From an uncultured Nocardioides sp. (GTDB lineage: Bacteria; Actinomycetota; Actinomycetes; Propionibacteriales; Nocardioidaceae), in the NCBI RefSeq assembly GCF_947489365.1, contig NZ_CANLDB010000004.1, positions 124,001-188,000 of the forward strand: DNA of 64,000 nt. Reading direction: 5' to 3'. The position numbers and the translations under genes are program-made. Of this stretch, positions 16,430-24,104 are shown one piece after another. Every line of letters starts with the position of its first letter. Position 1 is the stretch's first letter. Under the pieces are notes generated by a model. That model had not been told where the DNA came from, did not search any database, and saw only the letters and a program-made list of their open reading frames with translations.

Positions 16430-16519
16430 GGGGTTTCACCAGCCGGCTGGTGAAACCCCGACTGGGCTGACGGAACTTCGTGGGCCAGGACGGGGTTTCA
16501 CGGGTCGACTGGTGAAACC
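16430..16519. repeat. Direct repeat copy B with a 30-bp perfect palindrome, plus partial third copy
   Basis: Bases 16432-16499 are the second copy of the 68-bp repeat. Its beginning is a perfect 30-bp palindrome at 16430-16459 (GGGGTTTCACC, centre AGCCGGCT, then GGTGAAACCCC). A third, shorter unit starts inside its end: GGTTTCAC at 16494-16501 and GGTGAAACC at 16511-16519. The rest of the gap up to 16613 holds degenerate CCCGTGAC-type short repeats and no gene. Confidence 0.85.
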
Positions 16520-16613
16520 AGGGACCAGTGAAACTCCTGTGAACACAGCGACCCCCGTGACGCCCGTGACCCACGCGACCACAGTGACTTGTGGGACCGG
16601 CCGCCTGGCGAGC

Positions 16614-18443
16614 CTACGACCGCAGGCGGGCGAGGCGGGTGCGGAAGCGGGGGGCGATGTGGCGGCGGGTGCGGGTGGTGGGGACGGCGTCGCCGTCGAG
16701 GTCGACCTCGGCGACGGTCTCGAGCACGGGCGCTTCGTGGTCGCCGGCGACGACGGTGCCGCGGGCCCACCACAGGGCCAGGCCGTCGTCGGTGACCTCG
16801 AGGCTGGCGAGGTTGTTGTCGAACCACGGCCCGCGCAGCAGGGACCACTGCAGCGGCGCGTCGGGGACCTTCGCCGAGCGGGCGACGAGGTGGCCGATGG
16901 GGCCGGCGACGCCGTACGACAGCACCGCGGTCGCGAAGCGCATCCGCCGGGCCAGCGGGTTGCGGATCGGGGAGCACACCGCCTGGATGATGCGGCTCTG
17001 GAGCGGTGGGGCGTCCGGGTCCCTCAGACGTGCCTCGGAGACGAAGCTGTGGTGGACGTCGCCCGACAGGAAGGTCACGGTGCGTGGCGCGTCGCCGCGG
17101 CGGCCGGTGGCGACCTCGATCACCATGTCGACGACCGCCCGGAACGAGGACTGGAACGCCGCCCAGTGCTCGAGGTCCACGCCCTGGCGGACCGTCTCGC
17201 CGAAGCGGGCCGGCCGCTCGCCCCACGCCCCGCCGGCCAGCGCCTCGCCGAAGGCCTCGACGTAGTGCAGCCCGGGGGCCAGCAGGAACGGCAGCGAGCT
17301 GCCGATGAGGAGGTGCTGCACGTCCCCCCGGAGCTGGCCGGACAGCCAGTCGAGCTCGTCGGGGTCCAGCATCGCCCGGTGCTCGGGCTCCAGCACCCGC
17401 CCGGCGCGGGTGTCGACCACGACGAGACGGGCCTGGTCCCCGAAGTCGCGCACGTAGCTCCAGCGGTACGACGTCGGCACCTGGTTGGCGCGGTCCGCGA
17501 ACGTGTCGAGCTCGGCCGACAGGTCGAGCTCCTCCCCCGCCGCCGCGTACGCCTCGTGCGCGGCGACCCGGCGCCACAGCGGGTCCGCGGCCCGCTCGGC
17601 CGCCGACATGTTGCCGAGGTGCTGGTAGACCCAGTACGACGCCAGCCCGCCGACGATCCGTCCCTGCCACCAGGACGTCGCCTCCATCTTCTGGCGCCAG
17701 TCCCAGGAGGTGTTCCAGTCGTCGCGGATGTCGTGGTCGTCGAAGATCATCGCGCTGGGCAGGGTCGAGAGCAGCCAGCGGTTGGCCGGGTCGCTCCAGG
17801 CCAGGTAGTACAGGTGGGCGTACTCCTCGTAGTCGGCGAGCTCCTTCCACGGCGCCTCGTCGATGTCGCGCCGCGAGGAGATGAACTCGTGCATCGCCTC
17901 CGTGGTCTCGTCGGCGTAGACCTGGTCGCCCAGGAAGACCACGAGGTCCGGCCAGCGCATGTCGCCGCCGGTCAGGCCCGCCATCCGCAGCGCGTAGCTG
18001 CGCAGCGCGTCCACCCCGTGCAGGTCGTTGCCCGCCTTGTCGTGGCCCACGCTGGTGCGGCACGAGCCGTACGCCAGGCGCAGGGGCTTGTCGGCCTCCA
18101 GCGTGGCGATCACCGGCGGCGGGTACGGCGAGGCCGCCTCGGGCCACACCGTCACGCCGTCGACCTCGACCTCGTAGGCCACCCGGCTGCCCCGCTCGAG
18201 GCCCGTGACCTCCACGAGCGCGTAGTGGTGGCCGTGCACGCCGAAGGTCCGCGCCCGGGCGGTGACGTCACCGGCGCGGACGACGACGTCGCCGGCGGCG
18301 GCCGTCTCCACCCAGATGGTCGCGGAGTCCTCGTCGACGTACCGCATGAGCGGTCCGAGGACGAGTCCCGTAGCGTCGGATGCTGGCTGTGCGGGGTCCC
18401 CCGGGGCACCCGGGCCGCCGCCGTCTCCGGCCCTGTGGTCCAT
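16614..18443 (-). CDS. PhoD-like metallophosphatase
   Basis: 609 residues with no signal peptide. An N-terminal beta-sandwich (ATIWVETAAAGDVVVRAG, about residues 41-110) is followed by the PhoD catalytic domain: RLAYGSCR, VFLGDQVYAD, MIFDDHDIRDDWN and FLSGDVHHSFV supply the metal ligands. LVVVDTRAGR belongs to the same core. The missing Tat signal suggests a cytoplasmic enzyme, as in many actinobacterial alkaline-phosphatase-D relatives. The substrate is unknown, probably a phosphodiester or phosphoester. It diverges from the HTH-MurA gene. Confidence 0.88.
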   Translation of the reverse strand: MDHRAGDGGGPGAPGDPAQPASDATGLVLGPLMRYVDEDSATIWVETAAAGDVVVRAGDVTARARTFGVHGHHYALVEVTGLERGSRVAYEVEVDGVTVWPEAASPYPPPVIATLEADKPLRLAYGSCRTSVGHDKAGNDLHGVDALRSYALRMAGLTGGDMRWPDLVVFLGDQVYADETTEAMHEFISSRRDIDEAPWKELADYEEYAHLYYLAWSDPANRWLLSTLPSAMIFDDHDIRDDWNTSWDWRQKMEATSWWQGRIVGGLASYWVYQHLGNMSAAERAADPLWRRVAAHEAYAAAGEELDLSAELDTFADRANQVPTSYRWSYVRDFGDQARLVVVDTRAGRVLEPEHRAMLDPDELDWLSGQLRGDVQHLLIGSSLPFLLAPGLHYVEAFGEALAGGAWGERPARFGETVRQGVDLEHWAAFQSSFRAVVDMVIEVATGRRGDAPRTVTFLSGDVHHSFVSEARLRDPDAPPLQSRIIQAVCSPIRNPLARRMRFATAVLSYGVAGPIGHLVARSAKVPDAPLQWSLLRGPWFDNNLASLEVTDDGLALWWARGTVVAGDHEAPVLETVAEVDLDGDAVPTTRTRRHIAPRFRTRLARLRS

Positions 18444-18488
18444 GCCACCGATCCTGTCACGGGGGCCCGCAGCGCAGCCGCACCCGTC

Positions 18489-18518
18489 TTATCTCATATC
18501 TGATATATGGTGGTGACC
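18489..18518 (+). promoter_or_regulatory. AT-rich imperfect palindrome at the HTH-MurA start
   Basis: Bases 18490-18507 read TATCTCATATCTGATATA, which equals its reverse complement at 14 of 18 positions. It is a rare AT island in this DNA, directly in front of the HTH-MurA start codons. CATATC (18495-18500) as a -10 box would start transcription at about 18507, which is itself an in-frame ATG. It is a good candidate for both the core promoter and the operator of the gene's own XRE domain. Confidence 0.5.
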
Positions 18519-20051
18519 ATGACGCAGAGCGAGGACTACAAGTCCCGGATCGGCTACCTGATCCGTGACGCACGGAAGCACCGCGGCCTGACCCAGCACC
18601 AGCTCGCCGAGCTGCTCTCGACCAGCCAGCCGGCGATCAACCGCATCGAGCGCGGCCACCAGAACCTCTCGCTGGAGATGCTGGCGCGCATCGGCGAGGC
18701 GCTCGACTCCGAGATCGTCGCCCTGGGCGCCGGGCCGACGCACCTGCGCGTCACCGGCCCGACGACGCTCTCGGGCAGCATCACCGTCAAGACCTCGAAG
18801 AACGCCGGTGTCGCGCTGCTCTGCGCGAGCCTGCTGAACCGCAACCGCACGGTGCTGCGCAAGGTCGCGCGCATCGAGGAGGTCAACCGGCTCCTCGAGG
18901 TGCTGCAGAGCCTGGGCGTGAGGACCCGCTGGCTCAACGACGACAACGACCTCGAGATCGTGCCGCCCACCGAGCTGGACCTCGACCACATCGACGAGGC
19001 CGCGGCCCGTCGTACGCGCTCGGTGATCATGTTCCTCGGCCCGCTGCTGCACCGCTCCGAGTCGTTCGCCCTGCCGTACGCCGGGGGCTGCAACCTCGGC
19101 GAGCGGACCGTCGAGCCGCACATGTCGGCGCTGCGTCCCTTCGGCCTCGAGGTCAAGGCCACCGAGGGCAGCTACCACGCCACCGTGTCCGAGGCCGTCG
19201 AGCCGGTCCGCCCGATCGTGCTCACCGAGCGGGGCGACACCGTCACCGAGAACGCCCTGATGGCCGCCGCGCTCAACCCCGGCACCACGGTGATCCGCAA
19301 CGCCTCGTCCAACTACATGGTCCAGGACCTCTGCTTCTTCCTGCAGAAGCTCGGGGTCGACGTGGAGGGCGTGGGCAGCACGACGCTGCGCGTGACCGGT
19401 CGCGAGCGGATCGACGTCGACGTCGACTACGCCCCGAGCGAGGACCCGATCGAGGCGATGTCGCTGCTGGCCGCGTCGATCGTCACGAAGTCGGCCATCA
19501 CCATCAAGCGCGTCCCGATCGAGTTCCTCGAGATCGAGCTCGCCACCCTGGAGGGGATGGGGTTCGCCTACACCCGCTCCCCCGAGTACGTCGCGCTCAA
19601 CGGCCGCACCCGCCTCGTCGACCTCACCACCGAGGCATCCGAGCTGCGCGCGCCGCTGGACAAGATCCACCCGATGCCGTTCCCGGGCCTGAACATCGAC
19701 AACCTGCCGTTCTTCGCGGTCATCGCCGCTGTCGCCCAGGGCCAGACGCTGCTGCACGACTGGGTCTACGAGAACCGGGCGATCTACCTCACGGAGCTGA
19801 CCAAGCTCGGCGCCCAGGTCAAGCTCCTCGACCCGCACCGCGTCCTCGTCGAGGGGCCGACCCACTGGTCGGGCACCGAGATCGTCTGCCCGCCCGCGCT
19901 GCGCCCGGCGGTCGTGATCCTGCTCGCGATGCTGGCCTCCAAGGGCACCTCGGTCCTGCGGTCGACGTACGTCATCCACCGCGGCTACGAGGACCTCGCC
20001 GCCCGGCTGAACGAGCTCGGCGCCAACATCGAGCCCTTCCGCGACATCTAG
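18519..20051 (+). CDS. XRE helix-turn-helix fused to a MurA-type enolpyruvyl transferase
   Basis: 510 residues from the ATG at 18519 (an ATG at 18507 would add MVVT). Residues 10-65 are an XRE/Cro helix-turn-helix (GLTQHQLAELLSTSQPAINR). Residues 75-510 are a full UDP-GlcNAc enolpyruvyl transferase fold. K94-N95 match the catalytic Lys-Asn (SKNA), C191 in YAGGCNLGERTVEPH matches the PEP-binding, fosfomycin-target cysteine, and D394 in LNIDNLP matches the catalytic Asp. The loop FPGLNIDN differs from the FPTDMQ of housekeeping MurA, so it is a paralogue. It may be active, or it may sense UDP-GlcNAc or PEP for transcription control. Confidence 0.88.
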   Translation: MTQSEDYKSRIGYLIRDARKHRGLTQHQLAELLSTSQPAINRIERGHQNLSLEMLARIGEALDSEIVALGAGPTHLRVTGPTTLSGSITVKTSKNAGVALLCASLLNRNRTVLRKVARIEEVNRLLEVLQSLGVRTRWLNDDNDLEIVPPTELDLDHIDEAAARRTRSVIMFLGPLLHRSESFALPYAGGCNLGERTVEPHMSALRPFGLEVKATEGSYHATVSEAVEPVRPIVLTERGDTVTENALMAAALNPGTTVIRNASSNYMVQDLCFFLQKLGVDVEGVGSTTLRVTGRERIDVDVDYAPSEDPIEAMSLLAASIVTKSAITIKRVPIEFLEIELATLEGMGFAYTRSPEYVALNGRTRLVDLTTEASELRAPLDKIHPMPFPGLNIDNLPFFAVIAAVAQGQTLLHDWVYENRAIYLTELTKLGAQVKLLDPHRVLVEGPTHWSGTEIVCPPALRPAVVILLAMLASKGTSVLRSTYVIHRGYEDLAARLNELGANIEPFRDI

Positions 20052-20057
20052 GCCGCG

Positions 20058-20828
20058 GTGGGGCAGGTGACCGGCCGGGTGCGCGCCTTCGCCCACCGGG
20101 GAGGGGCGCTGCACCCCGACCTGGTGGGGCTGGAGAACACGCTCCGCGCGTTCCGCCACGCCCACGCGCTCGGCTTCCGCCACCTGGAGACCGACGTCCA
20201 CCTCACGGCGGACGGGGTGCTGGTCGCCTTCCACGACACCGTCCTGGACCGGGTCACCGACGGCACCGGTCGGGTGTCCGCGGTGACCCTGGCGGGGCTC
20301 CGCACAGCGCGGGTGGGCGGTCGTGAGCCGGTGCCGACCCTCGTGGAGCTGCTCGACGCCCTCCCGGACACGGTGGTGAACGTCGACCTCAAGGACGACC
20401 GCGCCGTCGCCCCGCTGGCGCGGCTGCTCGCCGTCCGCGGCGACGAGGACCGGGTCGTCGTCGGCTCCTTCTCAGCCCGTCGCCTGCGCCGGTTCCGCCG
20501 GCTGACCCGCGGCCGCGTCGCCACCAGCGCCCACGCCGTCGAGGTGGCGGCGTACCGCCTCCTGCCGAGCGCCGGGCTGCTGCGCCTGCTGGTGCGCGGT
20601 CGCCCCACGGCGCTGCAGGTGCCGGAACGTGCCGGGCCGCTGCGGGTCGTCACCCCGGGGCTCGTACGGCGGGCGCACGCGGCCGGCGTCGAGGTGCACG
20701 TGTGGGTGGTCGACGCCGAGGACCGGATGCGGGCGCTGCTCGAGGCCGGCGTCGACGGGCTCATGACGGACCGGACCGACATACTCGCCCGTGTGATGCG
20801 CGACGTCGGACCCTGGCCGACCCCGTGA
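20058..20828 (+). CDS. Glycerophosphodiester phosphodiesterase
   Basis: 256 residues, no signal peptide. AHRGGAL near residue 12 and ENTLRAF give the first active-site His-Arg and Glu. HLETDVHLTADGVLVAFHD supplies the metal-binding E-x-D and the second catalytic His, and VNVDLKDD and VWVVDAEDRMRALLEAGVDGLMTD complete the TIM barrel. It hydrolyses glycerophosphodiesters to glycerol-3-phosphate and an alcohol. GTG start at 20058, six bases after the HTH-MurA stop. Its own stop overlaps the MFS gene. Confidence 0.9.
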   Translation: MGQVTGRVRAFAHRGGALHPDLVGLENTLRAFRHAHALGFRHLETDVHLTADGVLVAFHDTVLDRVTDGTGRVSAVTLAGLRTARVGGREPVPTLVELLDALPDTVVNVDLKDDRAVAPLARLLAVRGDEDRVVVGSFSARRLRRFRRLTRGRVATSAHAVEVAAYRLLPSAGLLRLLVRGRPTALQVPERAGPLRVVTPGLVRRAHAAGVEVHVWVVDAEDRMRALLEAGVDGLMTDRTDILARVMRDVGPWPTP

Positions 20829-22186
20829 CCGCGCCGACGGCGACCGGGGTGAGGGCCTACGGCTGGCCCGTGTGGGCCTGGGGGCTGTGGGACTGGGCCG
20901 GGGCGGCGTTCAACGCCGTCATCACCACCTTCGTCTTCAGCGTCTACCTCACCTCCGACGCCTTCGGGCCCCAGGCCGACAGCCGCCTGGGCTGGACCCT
21001 GGCCGCCGCGGGCGTGGTCGTGGCGCTCACCGCCCCCGTCAGCGGCCAGCGCTCGGACGGGCGGGGGCACCGCACCCGCTGGCTCGGGATCCACACCGGG
21101 CTGGTCGTCATCTGCTCCGCCGCGCTGTTCTGGGTGCGCCCGGACGAGTCGTACCTGTGGTTCGGCCTGCTGGCCCTCGCCGCGGGCAACGTCTTCTTCG
21201 AGCTCGCGCAGGTCAACTACAACGCGATGCTGCCGCGGGTCTCGACCCCCGCCACCATCGGGCGCATCTCCGGCCTCGGCTGGGGACTCGGCTACCTGGG
21301 CGGCATCGTGCTGCTCCTGGCGGTCTACCTCGGCCTGATCTCGCCGGAGGTCGGCTGGTTCGGCGTCACCGACGCCGACGGGCTCGACGTGCGGGTGACC
21401 ATGCTCGTCTGCGCGGCGTGGACGCTGGTGTTCGCCGTGCCGGTCCTCCTCACCCTGCGCGACGAGAAGGTCCCGGCGACGAGGGGCGGCCCCGAGGCCG
21501 GCGCCCGCGCCGGGGTCGTGGAGTCCTACCGCCGGCTGCTGCGCTCCGTCGCCGACCTGTGGCGCACCGACCGCAACCTGGTGTTCTTCCTGGGGGCGTC
21601 GGCGGTCTTCCGCGACGGCCTCGCCGGCGTCTTCGCCTTCGCCGGGGTGCTCGCCGCCGGCTCGTTCGGCTTCTCCCCCGGCGACGTCATCCTGCTCGGC
21701 ATCGCGGCCAACGTCGTGGCCGGGATCGCCACGATCGGGTTCGGCTTCCTGGACGACCGCCTCGGACCGAAGCGCGTCATCGTGCTCGCCCTGGTCGCCA
21801 TGGTGCTGGCGGGCCTCGGCATCTTCGCGTTCCACGACGCCGGGGCCGCCGTCTTCTGGACCCTCGGGCTGACCCTCAGCGTCTTCGTCGGGCCGGCCCA
21901 GTCCGCCTCGCGGACCTTCCTGGCCCGGATGGTGCCCCCCGGGCGGGAGGGCCAGGTGTTCGGCCTCTACGCCACGACCGGGCGTGCCGTCAGCTTCCTC
22001 GCGCCGGCCGCCTTCGCGACCGCGATCACCGTCGGTGCCGCGGTCACCGGCGAGGGCCAGGACGCCGCGCAGCACTGGGGCGTCCTGGGCATCGTCGCCG
22101 TCCTCGCGGCGGGCCTGGCGCTCCTGTCCGGCGTCCGCGAGGTCGTCCGCCTCGACCCGCCGACGGACACCCCGCGCCCGGCCTGA
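20825..22186 (+). CDS. MFS transporter, UMF1/Atg22-like
   Basis: 453 residues with about twelve membrane helices. WAWGLWDWAGAAFNAVITTF at the N-terminus and VSTPATIGRISGLGWGLGYLGG in the middle are marks of the UMF1 (Atg22-like) family, members of which export amino acids or other small molecules. The GTG start overlaps the phosphodiesterase stop (GTGA), so the enzyme and transporter may handle related compounds. The stop codon lies in the first unit of a 12-bp tandem repeat. Confidence 0.88.
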   Translation: MTAPTATGVRAYGWPVWAWGLWDWAGAAFNAVITTFVFSVYLTSDAFGPQADSRLGWTLAAAGVVVALTAPVSGQRSDGRGHRTRWLGIHTGLVVICSAALFWVRPDESYLWFGLLALAAGNVFFELAQVNYNAMLPRVSTPATIGRISGLGWGLGYLGGIVLLLAVYLGLISPEVGWFGVTDADGLDVRVTMLVCAAWTLVFAVPVLLTLRDEKVPATRGGPEAGARAGVVESYRRLLRSVADLWRTDRNLVFFLGASAVFRDGLAGVFAFAGVLAAGSFGFSPGDVILLGIAANVVAGIATIGFGFLDDRLGPKRVIVLALVAMVLAGLGIFAFHDAGAAVFWTLGLTLSVFVGPAQSASRTFLARMVPPGREGQVFGLYATTGRAVSFLAPAAFATAITVGAAVTGEGQDAAQHWGVLGIVAVLAAGLALLSGVREVVRLDPPTDTPRPA

Positions 22187-22219
22187 CACCCGGCCTGACG
22201 TCGGGCCTGACATCGGGCC
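22177..22219. repeat. 12-bp tandem repeat over the MFS stop codon
   Basis: Three consecutive units of the form CC(C/G)GGCCTGAC(A/G) start at 22177, 22189 and 22201, with a partial fourth at 22213. The first unit contains the MFS gene stop (TGA). The array ends just before the sigma-R-type promoter of rbpA and could fold into a terminator-like structure. Confidence 0.7.
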
Positions 22220-22220
22220 G

Positions 22221-22246
22221 GGAATGTTCAGGGCCACCCGGTCGTT
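22221..22246 (+). promoter_or_regulatory. Sigma-R/SigH-type promoter of rbpA
   Basis: GGAAT at 22221-22225 and GTT at 22244-22246 are separated by exactly 18 bases, the consensus for thiol-oxidative-stress sigma factors of the SigR/SigH group. It is about 125 bases before the rbpA start. In Streptomyces, rbpA belongs to the sigma-R regulon, so position and identity agree. Confidence 0.8.
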
Positions 22247-22371
22247 CTGACGGGGTACAGGAGAGCGTGTCGTGACCGCCGGACTGGACCAATCCGCCTG
22301 CGGCCGCGGCGTCGAACCACGTTCTACCGTCGCACGACAACCACATGGGGACATGAAGGGAAGGTGGCACC

Positions 22372-22752
22372 GTGGCCGAGAGGACGCTACGCGGAGCCCG
22401 ACTGGGTGGCCAGAGCTTCGAGGACGAGCGCGGCATCGAGTTCGCCGCTCGCCAGCAGATCGGGTACGCCTGCACGCAGGGGCACGAGTTCGAGATCACC
22501 ATGTCGGTCGAGGCCGACGTCCCGGGGATCTGGGAGTGCCCGCGCTGCGGCGCCGAGGCCCGCAGCACCGCCGGGATCGAGCACGTCGCCAAGGCCGAGA
22601 AGCCGGCTCGTACGCACTGGGACATGCTCCTGGAGCGACGCTCGGAGAAGGAGCTCGAGGACATCCTCAAGGAGCGCCTCGAGCTGCTGCGCGGCGGCGA
22701 GATCGGTCCCGCGCACCTGCACCGTGGCAAGAAGCGCAAGACGCCGGCCTGA
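22372..22752 (+). CDS. rbpA: RNA polymerase-binding protein RbpA
   Basis: 126 residues, the usual length. The core domain has the cysteine/histidine cluster YACTQGHEFEI and WECPRCGAEA. The basic linker and sigma-interaction domain follow: THWDMLLERRSEKELEDIL and RLELLRGG. RbpA stabilises sigma-A holoenzyme and open complexes and is restricted to actinobacteria. GTG start at 22372. The leader carries a sigma-R-type promoter, so it should be induced by thiol stress. It is convergent with fxsA. Confidence 0.96.
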   Translation: MAERTLRGARLGGQSFEDERGIEFAARQQIGYACTQGHEFEITMSVEADVPGIWECPRCGAEARSTAGIEHVAKAEKPARTHWDMLLERRSEKELEDILKERLELLRGGEIGPAHLHRGKKRKTPA

Positions 22753-22762
22753 TCCTCAGGCC
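22746..22762. terminator. Hairpin made from the stop codons of rbpA and fxsA
   Basis: GGCCTGA (22746-22752) and TCAGGCC (22756-22762) pair with a three-base loop. The TGA of rbpA and the reverse-strand TGA of fxsA are the inner ends of the two arms, so one hairpin can serve both convergent transcripts. Confidence 0.5.
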
Positions 22763-23301
22763 TGACGGTCGTCGGGCGGGTCCACGACCTCGCCCGGCAC
22801 GACGTCACCAGCGGGCCGCGCCCCTCTCGGGGGGTGCGGCCCGTTCGTCGTCCCGGGCCCGGTCGGCGGGGAGTACGCCGCCGCGCCCGCGGCGAGCAGC
22901 CGGCGGGTCACCATCCCGGTCAGGGCCACCCGGGCGAGCGGACGTGTCAGGGGCAGGATCAGCAGGATGCCGACCACGTCGGTGACGAAGCCCGGCGCGA
23001 CCATCAGCACGCCGCCGACCAGCACCAGCCCGGCGTCGGCGAGCTCGCGGGCCGGCATCCGTCCCGACTGCAGCGCTGTGCTGAGCGCCTGCCAGGCCCG
23101 GCGGCCCTCGCGGCGCACCAGCCAGCCCCCCACCACGGCGGAGAGCAGCAGCAGGCCCACCGTGGGCCAGGCCCCGATGACCTCGCCGACCTGGATCAGG
23201 ACGTACAGCTCGAGGAGCGGGACGACGAGGAACACCAGCGCCAGGAGGGCCAGCACGGGCGGTCGGCGCCGACGGGGCCCGGTGCCGTGGGCGGTGCTCA
23301 C
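22756..23301 (-). CDS. fxsA: FxsA-family membrane protein
   Basis: 181 residues with an N-terminal pair of helices ([20 protein letters not shown], then [20 protein letters not shown]), the signature [20 protein letters not shown], and two more helices ending in [13 protein letters not shown]. This is the FxsA fold; E. coli FxsA counteracts phage exclusion when overproduced, but the native role is unclear. GTG start overlaps the Ppm1 stop (GTGA), so it is the third gene of an lnt-ppm1-fxsA operon. The C-terminal tail is Pro/Gly-rich. Confidence 0.88.
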   Translation of the reverse strand: MSTAHGTGPRRRRPPVLALLALVFLVVPLLELYVLIQVGEVIGAWPTVGLLLLSAVVGGWLVRREGRRAWQALSTALQSGRMPARELADAGLVLVGGVLMVAPGFVTDVVGILLILPLTRPLARVALTGMVTRRLLAAGAAAYSPPTGPGTTNGPHPPRGARPAGDVVPGEVVDPPDDRQA

Positions 23302-24104
23302 CGGGACCCCCTGCTGCCGGCGAGCACCCGTCGTACGCGCGGACCGGCGAGACGTCGGCGCTCCCGCAGGCCCCACCCGGTGATGCGGACCAGCGACTCC
23401 AGGGCGACCCGACCGCTCATCTTCGACTCCCCGCGCACCCGCTCGACGAAGTCGATGGGGACCTCGCGCACCACGAGGCCGGCCGAGACGACCCGCCACG
23501 CGAGGTCGGTCTGGAAGACGTAGCCGGTGGAGCGCACCGTCTCCAGGCCGAGGGCCTCGAGGGCCTCGCGGCGGTACAGCCGGAAGCCGGCGGTGGCGTC
23601 GCGGATGCCGACGCCGAGGAGCAGGCGCACGTAACGGTTGCCGGCCCGCGAGAGCAGCTCGCGGCGACGCGGCCAGTTCTGGACGCTCCCGCCGGGCACC
23701 CAGCGCGAGCCGATGACGAGGTCGGCGGGCGGGCCGCCGTCCGCGCCGTGGAGGGCGTCGAGGAGGCGGTGCAGCTGCTCGGGCTGGTGCGAGCCGTCGG
23801 CGTCCATCTCGCCGACCACGTCGTAGCCGGCGGCGAGGGCGCGGTCGAACCCGGCGAGGTAGGCGGCGCCGAGCCCGCCCTTGCCGGTGCGGTGCAGCAC
23901 CTGCACGCCCGGGTCGGCGGCGGCCAGCGCGTCGGCCACGTCACCGGTGCCGTCCGGGGAGTCGTCGTCGACGACGAGGACGTCGACGTCGGGCCTGCTG
24001 CGGCGCAGCCGGCCCACGATCCACGCGAGGTTCTCGACCTCGTCGTAGGTGGGGACCACCATGACGACCCGGCCCGTCGGCCCGGGTCGGATCGGGTCGC
24101 TCAC
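23298..24104 (-). CDS. ppm1: Polyprenol-phosphate mannose synthase (GT2)
   Basis: 268 residues. A GT-A glycosyltransferase: [18 protein letters not shown], nucleotide-binding [14 protein letters not shown], acceptor [11 protein letters not shown], and [25 protein letters not shown]. No membrane helices are fused at the C-terminus, as in mycobacterial Ppm1 domain 2 and Streptomyces Ppm. It makes polyprenyl-phosphomannose, the lipid donor for protein and glycolipid mannosylation. It overlaps lnt by GTGA; in Mycobacterium tuberculosis the two activities are fused in one polypeptide, here they are separate and coupled. Confidence 0.92.
   Translation of the reverse strand: MSDPIRPGPTGRVVMVVPTYDEVENLAWIVGRLRRSRPDVDVLVVDDDSPDGTGDVADALAAADPGVQVLHRTGKGGLGAAYLAGFDRALAAGYDVVGEMDADGSHQPEQLHRLLDALHGADGGPPADLVIGSRWVPGGSVQNWPRRRELLSRAGNRYVRLLLGVGIRDATAGFRLYRREALEALGLETVRSTGYVFQTDLAWRVVSAGLVVREVPIDFVERVRGESKMSGRVALESLVRITGWGLRERRRLAGPRVRRVLAGSRGSR

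Noticed and set aside
14814..18503. Very long open frame on the plus strand over the DUF559 and PhoD-like genes
   Set aside because: It is the antisense of well-recognised minus-strand genes, its translation is rich in Arg, Gly and Pro without any family motif, and such frames are expected in very GC-rich DNA. The long plus-strand frames over helY, pafA and the peptide importer were dropped for the same reason.
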